A program made the translations under genes and the position numbers. Below the pieces are notes generated by a model. The model was given only the letters and a program-made list of their open reading frames with translations. It did not search any database and had not been told where the DNA came from. From Streptomyces sp. CB02366 (lineage in GTDB: Bacteria; Actinomycetota; Actinomycetes; Streptomycetales; Streptomycetaceae), in NCBI RefSeq assembly GCF_001905905.1, contig NZ_LIVT01000003.1:883001-947000 (forward strand): a DNA stretch of 64,000 bases, read 5' to 3'. The number at the start of each line of letters is the position of its first letter. Position 1 is the first letter of the stretch. Positions 37,906-46,015 of this stretch are shown piece by piece.

Positions 37906-40653
37906 TTAGCCGCGGGTTCCCCAGATCGTGCTGCCCCCGTCGGGATTGCCACTGCCTCCTTGGGGGCCGCCGGGGCCGCCCCCCTCGCTCGCTCCGGAGC
38001 TGTCGCCGCCGCCGTCCGCTCCGTCGCTGTCGCCACCGCCGTCGGCGCCTTCGTTCTGACCGCCGCCGTCGGCCGCTCCGCCGTTCTGGCCGCCGTTGGC
38101 GTCCTGGCAGGTCGGATCGAAGATGCTGCAGCTCTTGGTCGGCGTCGGCGACGGGGGGGCCGGAGTGGTCTGGGTCGGCGTCGGAGTCGGCGACGGCTTC
38201 TCGGAAGGCGTCTGCGAAGGCGTGGGGCTGGGCGTCGGGCTGGGGCTGACCGCCCCGCCGCCCCACACGACCTCGCCCAGGTCCTGCGGCTCCGGGAAGG
38301 AGAGAGCCTTCTTGCCCTTCATCGCCTGGGTCATGTAGTCGTGCCAGATGGAGGCCGGGAACGAGTTTCCGTGAATCTTCTTCTCGCCACCCGTGCCGAA
38401 CATCTTCTCGAACTCGCGCTTGGTGTTCGTCTCGTCGTCGTCGAGGCGGAACATGCTGATGGCGGTCGAGATCTGCGGGGTGTACCCGACGAACCAGGCG
38501 GACCGGTTGCCGTCCGTCGTACCGGTCTTGCCGGCGGCCTCGCGGCCTTCGAGCCGGGCGGGCTTGCCCGTCCCGTTCTCCACGACGTTCTTCAGCACGT
38601 CGGTGACGTTGTCGGCGATGGCCGGGCTGAAGGCCCGCTTGGACTTCTTCTTGTGCTGGAAGACGACCTCGCCGCCCTGCTTCACCTCGGTCACCGAGTA
38701 CGTGTCGTTCTGCTGACCGCTGGTGGCGAAGGTGGAGTAGGCGCCCGCCATGCGGATGGCACTGGGCGACGAGGTGCCGATGGAGAACGAAGGCACGGTC
38801 GCGTCCGCCATGAAGGTGTCGTCCTTCAGACCGGCGGCGACGGCGACGTCCTTGACCTTGTCGGTGCCGACGTCCATGCCGAGCTGCACGAACGGGGAGT
38901 TCGCGGACTGCTCCATGGCCTTCCGGAGGTCGATCTCACCGTAGTCGTGGTTGCCGTCGTTGGTCTGGCGCCATTCGTTGTCGTTCTCGTCCAGCCAGAT
39001 CTTGCCCGTGTAGTCCTTGATCCGCACGCCGTCGTCACCGTTGTAGATGCTCTTCGGCGAGATCTGGGTGCGCTGGGATTCGTTCTGCTCCGGAGGGCCG
39101 GAGGGGTTGCGCACGCCGTACTGCATCGCCGCCGCCAGAACGAAGGGCTTCCACGTCGAACCGACCTGGGCGCCCGTGGCGTCGGCGTTGTTGGTGAAGT
39201 GCGTGGTGGCGTCCTGGCCGCCGTACGTGGCGATGATGGCGCCGGTCCTCGCGTCCACGGACGCACCGCCGAACTCGACGTGCGTGTCCGTCTTGGGGCG
39301 CTCCTCGGGCCGGATCTTGGCCTTGTAGACCTTCTTCACCGCTTCTTCCAGCTGCTTCACCTGCTTCTGCCGGAAGGTGGTGTGAATCTCGAAGCCGCCG
39401 AGTTCGAGCTGCTTGGCGTCGATGCCCTGGTCGTTGTTGGCGAGGAAGTACTTCTTGGCGAGATCCACCAGGTAGCCGGTCTGGCCGCCCAGCTTGGCGT
39501 CCTTCCTCGGCGGCAGCGGCTCCGGGAACTCCTTGTACTTGGCGCGCTCGGCCGCCGTCATGCGCCCGTCCTTGACCTGCTCGTCAAGGATCCACTCCCA
39601 CCGCTCCTCCGCCCGCTTCCTGTTCTTCTCGGGGGTCGCGTTCTCCTTGTCGATGTCAAGGGCGCCGGCGGGGTCGTAGTAGCTCGCGCCCTTGAGCAGG
39701 GTGGCCAGGAAGGCGCACTCGCTCGCGTCCAGTTCGTCGGCGTCCTTGTTGTAATAGGTGCGCGCCGCCGCCTGCAGGCCGGAAGCCCCGCGTCCGTAGT
39801 AGGAGACGTTGAGGTAGCCGGCCATCACCTCTTCCTTCTCCATCTCGCCGCCCACCTTGAGCGTGATGAAGAGTTCCTTGAACTTGCGGGTGAGGGTCTG
39901 CTCCTGGGAGAGCATGGAGTTCTTCACGTACTGCTGCGTGATGGTCGACCCGCCCTGGGTCTCACCGCCGGTGGCCATGTTGAACAGCGCACGGCCGATG
40001 CCCTTCGGGTCGATGCCCCGGTCGCTTTCGAAGCTCTTGTTCTCGGCGGAGATCACGGCGTTGCGCATCTCCTCCGGGATCTGTTCGTACTTGAGCTCCT
40101 GGCGGTTGACCGCACCGCCGGTCGCCACCATCTGGGTGCCGTCCGCCCAGTAGTAGACGTTGTTCTGCGCCTTGGCGGTCTTGTTGATGTCCGGGGGGAC
40201 CACCAGGGCGTACGCAATGCCCCCGATGCCCATCAACAGGGCGAGGAATCCCAGGCAGAGCCCCGACACCAGCTTCCACGAGGGCACCCAGCGACGGAAC
40301 CCGTACCTGCCGTGGCGCGGGTAGTCGATGAACCGCTTCTTGCCGGGGCCGCCCTCGTCGCGTCCGCCCGGCCCGCCTCCGCCCCCACGCCGCCGTCCCC
40401 CGCCGCCCGCGCCGTGGCCCCCCGCGTCGGCACCACGGCGCCGTCCGCCCTTCTGGGCCGCGCGGCGGGCCTCGGCGCGGCTGCCGTACGGGCGCTCCTC
40501 GCCGTACGAACCGGATGACGATTCGGAAGGTGATACCGAAGCGACCCTGCGTGACGGGCCTGATCGGCGTCCGGTCGGCTGCTGGGCGGCTCGTCTGGCC
40601 GCGGCACGCCCGCCACCTTGCGGCTGAGGCGTTTTGCGACGGTGCTCGCTCAT
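37906..40653 (-). CDS. Bifunctional class A penicillin-binding protein
   Basis: A 915-residue peptidoglycan synthase. Residues 1-125 are basic and glycine-rich; one helix lies at about 127-152. The GT51 glycosyltransferase has the catalytic Glu204 in ISAENKSFESDRGID and GGSTITQQYVKN. The transpeptidase has STWK, SAN and KTGTT in order. A long tail follows: Pro/Ser/Thr repeats, CSIFDPTC (a probable disulfide loop), then an Asp/Gly-rich end. ATG 40653 has GAGGAG ten bases upstream. It is divergent from padR. Confidence 0.94.
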   Translation of the reverse strand: MSEHRRKTPQPQGGGRAAARRAAQQPTGRRSGPSRRVASVSPSESSSGSYGEERPYGSRAEARRAAQKGGRRRGADAGGHGAGGGGRRRGGGGGPGGRDEGGPGKKRFIDYPRHGRYGFRRWVPSWKLVSGLCLGFLALLMGIGGIAYALVVPPDINKTAKAQNNVYYWADGTQMVATGGAVNRQELKYEQIPEEMRNAVISAENKSFESDRGIDPKGIGRALFNMATGGETQGGSTITQQYVKNSMLSQEQTLTRKFKELFITLKVGGEMEKEEVMAGYLNVSYYGRGASGLQAAARTYYNKDADELDASECAFLATLLKGASYYDPAGALDIDKENATPEKNRKRAEERWEWILDEQVKDGRMTAAERAKYKEFPEPLPPRKDAKLGGQTGYLVDLAKKYFLANNDQGIDAKQLELGGFEIHTTFRQKQVKQLEEAVKKVYKAKIRPEERPKTDTHVEFGGASVDARTGAIIATYGGQDATTHFTNNADATGAQVGSTWKPFVLAAAMQYGVRNPSGPPEQNESQRTQISPKSIYNGDDGVRIKDYTGKIWLDENDNEWRQTNDGNHDYGEIDLRKAMEQSANSPFVQLGMDVGTDKVKDVAVAAGLKDDTFMADATVPSFSIGTSSPSAIRMAGAYSTFATSGQQNDTYSVTEVKQGGEVVFQHKKKSKRAFSPAIADNVTDVLKNVVENGTGKPARLEGREAAGKTGTTDGNRSAWFVGYTPQISTAISMFRLDDDETNTKREFEKMFGTGGEKKIHGNSFPASIWHDYMTQAMKGKKALSFPEPQDLGEVVWGGGAVSPSPTPSPTPSQTPSEKPSPTPTPTQTTPAPPSPTPTKSCSIFDPTCQDANGGQNGGAADGGGQNEGADGGGDSDGADGGGDSSGASEGGGPGGPQGGSGNPDGGSTIWGTRG

Positions 40654-41052
40654 GGAACGACTACTCCTCGGGCAGGCGAGAGCGCCTGGAAGCGGCAGTT
40701 GAGATCCGGTCCCCCCGAATGACGGACAAGCCACTGCGGAAGGCTCGTCCGCAGTACATCCGGCAGTCCGCGTTGACTGACGCGCGAAGTCGTCTCGCGG
40801 TTCCCGGTGGTCTGCATGCCGCACAGACTACGCACGGTCAAAACCCGCCTAGGACCGAACTTCACCCCAAACAACGCAAGTCGAACCCCGGGAATTGCCG
40901 ATGTGACGCCGCTCACGAAGGTCACCCTTGTCGAAGAAGACGGACGGATCTATCGTGCTGATGTATCGAGTCGATACATCAGCACGGCATAAGCGCACCG
41001 GCGGCCCCGGTGGGCCGTGCCGGCAGGAACAGCGGGAGAGGAGGAGGCACGG
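40654..41052. promoter_or_regulatory. Divergent PBP/padR control region
   Basis: This 399-base gap carries promoters for the PBP gene (left) and padR (right). Apart from the 33-bp palindrome at 40954-40986 I see no repeat or small gene. Confidence 0.55.
40954..40986. promoter_or_regulatory. 33-bp palindrome, probable PadR operator
   Basis: Two perfect 16-base arms flank a single central base; the core is ATGTATCGA-G-TCGATACAT. PadR regulators bind long inverted repeats with ATGT...ACAT ends, often upstream of their own genes. It lies 67 bases before the padR start and is AT-richer than its surroundings, so it is an operator rather than a terminator. Confidence 0.75.
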
Positions 41053-41757
41053 GTGAGCAGACGCTCCGGCATTCTGGAGTTCGCCGTCCTCGGCCTGCTC
41101 CGTGAGTCGCCGATGCACGGCTATGAGCTGCGCAAACGCCTCAACACCTCGCTGGGGATCTTCCGTGCTTTCAGTTACGGAACCCTCTACCCCTGCCTCA
41201 AGACGCTGGTGGCCCACGGCTGGTTGATCGAGGAACCGGCCGGTGACCCGGCCGACACCGCGCCGACCGCCGGACGTGCGACCCCTTCCTCCTCACTGAC
41301 AGGCCGCCGGGCGAAGATCGTCTACCGGTTGACGGCAGAAGGTAAGGAGCACTTCGAGGAGCTCCTGTCGCACACAGGGCCGGACTCCTGGGAGGACGAG
41401 CACTTCGCCGCGCGCTTCGCCTTCTTCGGCCAGACCGAGCGCGATGTGCGGATGCGTGTGCTCGAAGGCCGGCGCAGCCGGCTGGAGGAGCGCCTGGAGA
41501 AGATGCGCGCCTCCCTCGCCCGCACCCGTGAACGACTCGACGACTACACACTTGAGCTGCAGCGACACGGCATGGAGTCCGTGGAGCGCGAAGTGCGCTG
41601 GCTGAACGAGCTCATCGAGAGCGAGCGGTCGGGACGGGATCGGCGACGGTCCTCGCCCGAGGGCTCCGCTCAGCAGGACACACCTGGAGAGACGGGCGGC
41701 CTGCCCCGGCACGGGGACAACACCCCGCCGGATCCGTCCGACGACACCGCCAAGTGA
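41053..41757 (+). CDS. PadR-family transcriptional regulator
   Basis: A 234-residue protein. The N-terminal winged helix is typical Pad[24 protein letters not shown] and [11 protein letters not shown]. The long C-terminal part is a coiled-coil-like dimerisation domain (about residues 110-185) of the Vir_act_alpha_C type, ending in a disordered Pro/Gly/Asp-rich tail. GTG 41053 follows GAGAGGAGG. ino1 lies 59 bases downstream, so padR may control it as well as itself. Confidence 0.88.
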   Translation: MSRRSGILEFAVLGLLRESPMHGYELRKRLNTSLGIFRAFSYGTLYPCLKTLVAHGWLIEEPAGDPADTAPTAGRATPSSSLTGRRAKIVYRLTAEGKEHFEELLSHTGPDSWEDEHFAARFAFFGQTERDVRMRVLEGRRSRLEERLEKMRASLARTRERLDDYTLELQRHGMESVEREVRWLNELIESERSGRDRRRSSPEGSAQQDTPGETGGLPRHGDNTPPDPSDDTAK

Positions 41758-41797
41758 AGTCGTCGCACTCCGCGGCGACTTCATCGGAAACACCGAT
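41756..41797 (+). promoter_or_regulatory. Tandem hairpins between padR and ino1
   Basis: The first hairpin (41756-41782) has an 11-pair stem with one G-T pair and overlaps the padR stop codon. The second (41783-41797) is ATCGG with CCGAT around a five-base loop. They could attenuate read-through into ino1 or shape its leader. Confidence 0.5.
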
Positions 41798-41816
41798 TAC
41801 ACAGGGAGCAACCGGA

Positions 41817-42899
41817 ATGGGTTCGGTTCGCGTAGCCATCGTAGGCGTGGGCAACTGCGCCGCCTCGCTGGTGCAGGGCGTCGAGTATTACAAGGACGCC
41901 GATCCGGCCGGCAAGGTGCCTGGCCTGATGCACGTTCAGTTCGGCGACTACCACGTCAGTGACGTCGAGTTCGTCGCTGCCTTCGACGTCGACGCGAAGA
42001 AGGTCGGTCTCGATCTGGCGGACGCCATCGGCGCCAGTGAGAACAACACCATCAAGATCGCGGACGTGCCGCACACGGGCGTCACCGTCCAGCGCGGTCA
42101 CACCCACGACGGCCTCGGCAAGTACTACCGCGAGACGATCGAGGAGTCCGCGGACGCCCCGGTCGACATCGTCCAGGTCCTCAAGGACCAGCAGGTCGAC
42201 GTCCTCGTCTGCTACCTGCCCGTCGGCTCCGAGGTCGCGGCGAAGTTCTACGCCCAGTGCGCCATCGACGCCAAGGTCGCGTTCGTCAACGCCCTCCCGG
42301 TCTTCATCGCCGGCACCAAGGAGTGGGCGGACAAGTTCACCGAGGCCGGTGTTCCGATCGTCGGCGACGACATCAAGTCCCAGGTGGGCGCCACCATCAC
42401 GCACCGCGTGATGGCGAAGCTCTTCGAGGACCGCGGCGTCATCCTGGACCGCACGATGCAGCTGAACGTCGGCGGCAACATGGACTTCAAGAACATGCTC
42501 GAGCGCGAGCGCCTGGAGTCCAAGAAGATCTCCAAGACGCAGGCCGTCACCTCGCAGATCCGTGACCGCGAGCTCGGTGACAACAACGTCCACATCGGCC
42601 CCTCGGACTACGTGGCCTGGCTGGACGACCGCAAGTGGGCGTACGTGCGCCTGGAGGGCCGCGCGTTCGGCGACGTACCGCTGAACCTGGAGTACAAGCT
42701 CGAGGTGTGGGACTCCCCGAACTCGGCCGGCGTCATCATCGACGCCGTCCGCGCGGCGAAGATCGCCAAGGACCGCGGCATCGGCGGCCCCATCCTCTCC
42801 GCGTCGAGCTACTTCATGAAGAGCCCGCCGGTGCAGTACTTCGACGACGAGGCCCGCGAGAACGTCGAGAAGTTCATCAAGGGCGAGACGGAGCGCTGA
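41817..42899 (+). CDS. ino1: Inositol-3-phosphate synthase
   Basis: A 360-residue NAD-dependent enzyme turning glucose 6-phosphate into inositol 3-phosphate. The Rossmann start [18 protein letters not shown] and the [14 protein letters not shown] and [13 protein letters not shown] segments are diagnostic of the actinobacterial type. The product feeds phosphatidylinositol and mycothiol, the main thiol of these bacteria. ATG 41817 has AGGGAG nine bases upstream. Confidence 0.96.
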   Translation: MGSVRVAIVGVGNCAASLVQGVEYYKDADPAGKVPGLMHVQFGDYHVSDVEFVAAFDVDAKKVGLDLADAIGASENNTIKIADVPHTGVTVQRGHTHDGLGKYYRETIEESADAPVDIVQVLKDQQVDVLVCYLPVGSEVAAKFYAQCAIDAKVAFVNALPVFIAGTKEWADKFTEAGVPIVGDDIKSQVGATITHRVMAKLFEDRGVILDRTMQLNVGGNMDFKNMLERERLESKKISKTQAVTSQIRDRELGDNNVHIGPSDYVAWLDDRKWAYVRLEGRAFGDVPLNLEYKLEVWDSPNSAGVIIDAVRAAKIAKDRGIGGPILSASSYFMKSPPVQYFDDEARENVEKFIKGETER

Positions 42900-42963
42900 A
42901 CCGGCTTCTTCGGCCGACCGCTCCACCGGAGCGCTGAGCGGACACGTTCACCGCTTCCTGCCG

Positions 42964-43008
42964 CACGTCGGGGGCTCCCGGGCAATCCGCCCGCGGGCCC
43001 CCGACGTG
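42964..43008 (+). terminator. Terminator after ino1
   Basis: A perfect 12-bp stem, CACGTCGGGGGC with GCCCCCGACGTG, separated by 21 bases that can pair further. It lies 65 bases past the ino1 stop, just before the MFS gene. Confidence 0.75.
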
Positions 43009-43024
43009 TGTGACGCTTGCTCCC

Positions 43025-44293
43025 ATGTCTGTCGCGCGTGATCTGCGCACTCTGCTGCGCCTGCGGAACTTCCGCCGTCTGCTCACCGTGCGGCTCCTCT
43101 CCCAGTCCGCCGACGGCGTCTACCAGGTCGCTCTCGCCGCCTATGTCGTCTTCTCGCCGGAGAAGCAGACGACGGCCGCCGCCATCGCGTCCGCCATGGC
43201 CGTGCTCCTGCTGCCCTACTCCTTGATCGGTCCCTTCGCCGGGGTGCTACTGGACCGCTGGCCCCGACGCCAGGTCTTCCTCTTCGGGAACCTCCTGCGG
43301 GCCGGCCTGGCCTGCTCCACGGCGTTGTTGATGCTCGCCCCCGCGCCCGACTGGCTTTTCTACGCCTCGGCCCTCTGCGTCACCGCCGTCAACCGGTTCG
43401 TGCTGGCCGGCCTCTCCGCCGCTCTGCCCCGGGTGGTCGACGACGACCGCCTCGTGGTCGCCAATTCCCTCTCTCCGACCGCCGGCACTCTGGCGGCGAC
43501 CGCGGGAGGCGGCCTCGCCTTCGTCGTACGGCTGGTGGCCGACGAGTCCGACGCGGCCGTCGTGCTGCTGGGATCGATGCTCTACCTGGCGTCCGCGCTG
43601 GCGTCCCTGAGGCTGCCGCGCACCTTGCTGGGGCCGGACGCCGAAGCGAACCCTCTGCGGTTGCGGGCCGCCGTGGCCGCGGCCGCACACGGGCTGGCCG
43701 CCGGGTTGCGCCATCTGGCACAACGAGGCGACGCGGCCCGGGCCCTGGCCGCGATGACCGTGATCCGCTTCTGCTACGGCGCGCTCACCGTGACGGTGCT
43801 CATGCTGTGCCGCTACGCCTGGTCGGACACCGAGTCCGACGGGCTGGCCCTGCTCGGCATGGCGGTCGGAGCCTCGGGGGCGGGGTTCTTCGTCGCCGCC
43901 GTCGTCACACCATGGGCGGTGGGGCGGTTGGGCCGGTACGGGTGGATCGTCGGCTGCGCCGGCTCGGCGGCCGTCCTGGTCCCCGCCCTGGGCCTCTCGT
44001 TCGCCCCGGCTCCGATGGTGATCGCCGCGTTCGTGCTCGGCGTCGTGACGCAGGGCTCGAAGATCGCGACCGACACCGTCGTACAGACCTCGGTCGACGA
44101 TTCCTTCCGCGGCCGGATCTTCTCGCTCTACGACGTGCTGTTCAACATCGCTTTCGTGGGCGCCGCCGGAGTGGCGGCCCTGATGCTCCCGCCGGACGGC
44201 AGATCGGTCCCCGTCATCGTGGTCGTGGCGGTGTTGTACGCGGCGATCGCGGTGACGATGCTCCGCCGACGGGGGGCCGATGCCCCCTGGTAG
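43025..44293 (+). CDS. MFS transporter
   Basis: A 422-residue membrane protein with about eleven or twelve helices. The loop after helix 2 reads GVLLDRWPRRQVFL, a usual MFS signature A variant, and VVQTSVDDSFRGRIFSLYDVLFN lies in the second half, as in MFS exporters of the macrolide/enterobactin type. Its substrate is unknown. ATG 43025 is preferred to the GTG/ATG further upstream because the upstream bases belong to the ino1 terminator. Confidence 0.85.
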   Translation: MSVARDLRTLLRLRNFRRLLTVRLLSQSADGVYQVALAAYVVFSPEKQTTAAAIASAMAVLLLPYSLIGPFAGVLLDRWPRRQVFLFGNLLRAGLACSTALLMLAPAPDWLFYASALCVTAVNRFVLAGLSAALPRVVDDDRLVVANSLSPTAGTLAATAGGGLAFVVRLVADESDAAVVLLGSMLYLASALASLRLPRTLLGPDAEANPLRLRAAVAAAAHGLAAGLRHLAQRGDAARALAAMTVIRFCYGALTVTVLMLCRYAWSDTESDGLALLGMAVGASGAGFFVAAVVTPWAVGRLGRYGWIVGCAGSAAVLVPALGLSFAPAPMVIAAFVLGVVTQGSKIATDTVVQTSVDDSFRGRIFSLYDVLFNIAFVGAAGVAALMLPPDGRSVPVIVVVAVLYAAIAVTMLRRRGADAPW

Positions 44294-44309
44294 CCGGGAA
44301 AGGAAGCGA

Positions 44310-44343
44310 GAGGGGCGTCGTTTCACGTGAAACGACGCCCCTC
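44310..44343. terminator. 34-bp terminator palindrome centred on parS
   Basis: A perfect 34-bp palindrome begins 17 bases after the MFS stop, between it and the convergent cca gene. The central 14 bp are parS. It should fold into a GC-rich hairpin in either transcript. Confidence 0.7.
44320..44333. other. parS site (copy 6)
   Basis: A perfect GTTTCACGTGAAAC at the centre of the 34-bp palindrome. Copy 7 lies 44 bases to its right. Confidence 0.95.
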
Positions 44344-44363
44344 CTCCCCGAACAGTGAACGAT

Positions 44364-44377
44364 GTTTCACGTGAAAC
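44364..44377. other. parS site (copy 7)
   Basis: A perfect GTTTCACGTGAAAC, 15 bases past the cca stop codon, pairing with copy 6. Its flanks are not palindromic. Confidence 0.95.
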
Positions 44378-44392
44378 CTCGCCCGGCCTGCC

Positions 44393-45835
44393 TCAGTCCT
44401 GCCGCGCCCACCACTCCTTGAGCGCCGCCACCGCGGCGTCCCGCTCCATGGGTCCGTGCTCCAGCCGCAGCTCCAGCAGGAATCCGTACGCCTTGCCGAT
44501 CACCGGCCCCGGCCCGACCTCCAGGATCTGCATGATCTCGTTGCCGTCCAGGTCGGGGCGGATCGAGTCGAGCTCTTCCTGCTCCTGGAGGAGGGCGATG
44601 CGCTCCTCCAGGTTGTCGTAGGTACGGGAGAGCGCGTTGGCCTTGCGCTTGTTCCGAGTCGTGCAGTCCGACCGGGTCAGCTTGTGGAGGCGTTCGAGCA
44701 GCGGACCGGCGTCACGCACATAGCGGCGCACTGCGGAGTCGGTCCATTCGCCGTCGCCGTATCCGTGGAACCGCAGGTGCAGCTCCACCAGCCTCGACAC
44801 GTCCTTGACCAGCTCGTTGGAGTACTTGAGCGCGGTCATGCGCTTCTTGGTCATCTTCGCGCCCACCACCTCGTGATGGTGGAAGGAGACCCGGCCGTCC
44901 TTCTCGAAGCGGCGCGTCCTCGGCTTGCCGATGTCATGGAGCAGCGCGGCCAGCCGCAGGACGAGGTCGGGTCCGTCCTCCTCCAGACCGATGGCCTGCT
45001 CCAGGACGGTCAGCGAGTGCTCGTAGACGTCCTTGTGGCGGTGATGCTCATCACTCTCCAGGCGCAGCGCGGGAAGCTCGGGCAGCACGTGGGCGGCGAG
45101 CCCGGTGTCGACCAGGAGGCCCAGGCCCTTACGCGGGTGCTGGGAGAGCAGCAGCTTGTTGAGTTCGTCGCGGACCCGCTCGGCGGAGACGATGTCGATC
45201 CGCGCGGCCATCTCCGTCATGGCGGAGACGACGTCGGGAGCGACCTCGAAGTCGAGCTGAGCGGCGAAACGGGCCGCCCGCAGCATGCGCAGGGGGTCGT
45301 CGGAGAAGGACGCCTCGGGTGTGCCCGGGGTGCGCAGGACACGGTCGGCGAGATCCTTCAGACCTCCGTACGGATCGACGAACTCCTTCTCCGGCAGTCC
45401 CACCGCCATCGCGTTGACCGTGAAGTCGCGACGTACCAGGTCGTCCTCGATGGAGTCGCCGTAGGAGACCTCCGGCTTGCGCGAGGTCCGGTCGTACGCC
45501 TCCGACCGGTAGGTCGTGACCTCGATCTGGTAGCCGTCCTTCTGGGATCCGACGGTGCCGAAGGCGATCCCGACCTCCCACACCGAGTCGGCCCACGGGC
45601 GGACGATCTGGAGTACGTCCTCCGGGCGCGCGTCGGTGGTGAAGTCCAAGTCGTTCCCGAGCCTGCCCAGCAGCGCGTCGCGGACCGAACCGCCGACCAG
45701 CGCGAGACCGAATCCGGCCTTCTGGAATCGGCGGGCGAGGTCGTCGGCTACCGGGGACACTCGCAGCAGTTCACTCACCGCGCGGTGCTGCACCTGGCTC
45801 AGTGCACTGGCGTTCTCTTCGTTGGCGTTCGGCAC
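44393..45835 (-). CDS. cca: CCA tRNA nucleotidyltransferase
   Basis: A 480-residue class II nucleotidyltransferase that adds or repairs the 3' CCA of tRNAs. The head domain shows LVGGSVRDALLGR and NDLDFTTDA with the catalytic aspartates, and RRDFTVNAMA follows. An HD domain (LLHDIGKPRTRRF) makes up the second half, as in the actinobacterial form (PcnA, Rv3907c). GTG 45835 gives the family-like start VPNANEENASALSQ; GTG 45856 would add seven residues. Confidence 0.92.
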   Translation of the reverse strand: MPNANEENASALSQVQHRAVSELLRVSPVADDLARRFQKAGFGLALVGGSVRDALLGRLGNDLDFTTDARPEDVLQIVRPWADSVWEVGIAFGTVGSQKDGYQIEVTTYRSEAYDRTSRKPEVSYGDSIEDDLVRRDFTVNAMAVGLPEKEFVDPYGGLKDLADRVLRTPGTPEASFSDDPLRMLRAARFAAQLDFEVAPDVVSAMTEMAARIDIVSAERVRDELNKLLLSQHPRKGLGLLVDTGLAAHVLPELPALRLESDEHHRHKDVYEHSLTVLEQAIGLEEDGPDLVLRLAALLHDIGKPRTRRFEKDGRVSFHHHEVVGAKMTKKRMTALKYSNELVKDVSRLVELHLRFHGYGDGEWTDSAVRRYVRDAGPLLERLHKLTRSDCTTRNKRKANALSRTYDNLEERIALLQEQEELDSIRPDLDGNEIMQILEVGPGPVIGKAYGFLLELRLEHGPMERDAAVAALKEWWARQD

Positions 45836-46015
45836 AACAGAAAAGGGTACGTGCACGGGCCGCCCGCGACGTCATCGTTTACACGGCCCCTGCGAGGCGT
45901 CCGCGATCATGTGCGACGGACCCCAGCGCTTCGGCCCGCCGCACCTCGTTACCATGCGTGGACGCAGGACCGAACGACCGACAGCATCTGATGACGACGA
46001 GGGACGGGTAGGCGC

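Noticed and set aside
37201..40518. A 1105-codon open frame on the plus strand
   Set aside because: Antisense to the mannosyltransferase and class A PBP; biased composition and no motif.
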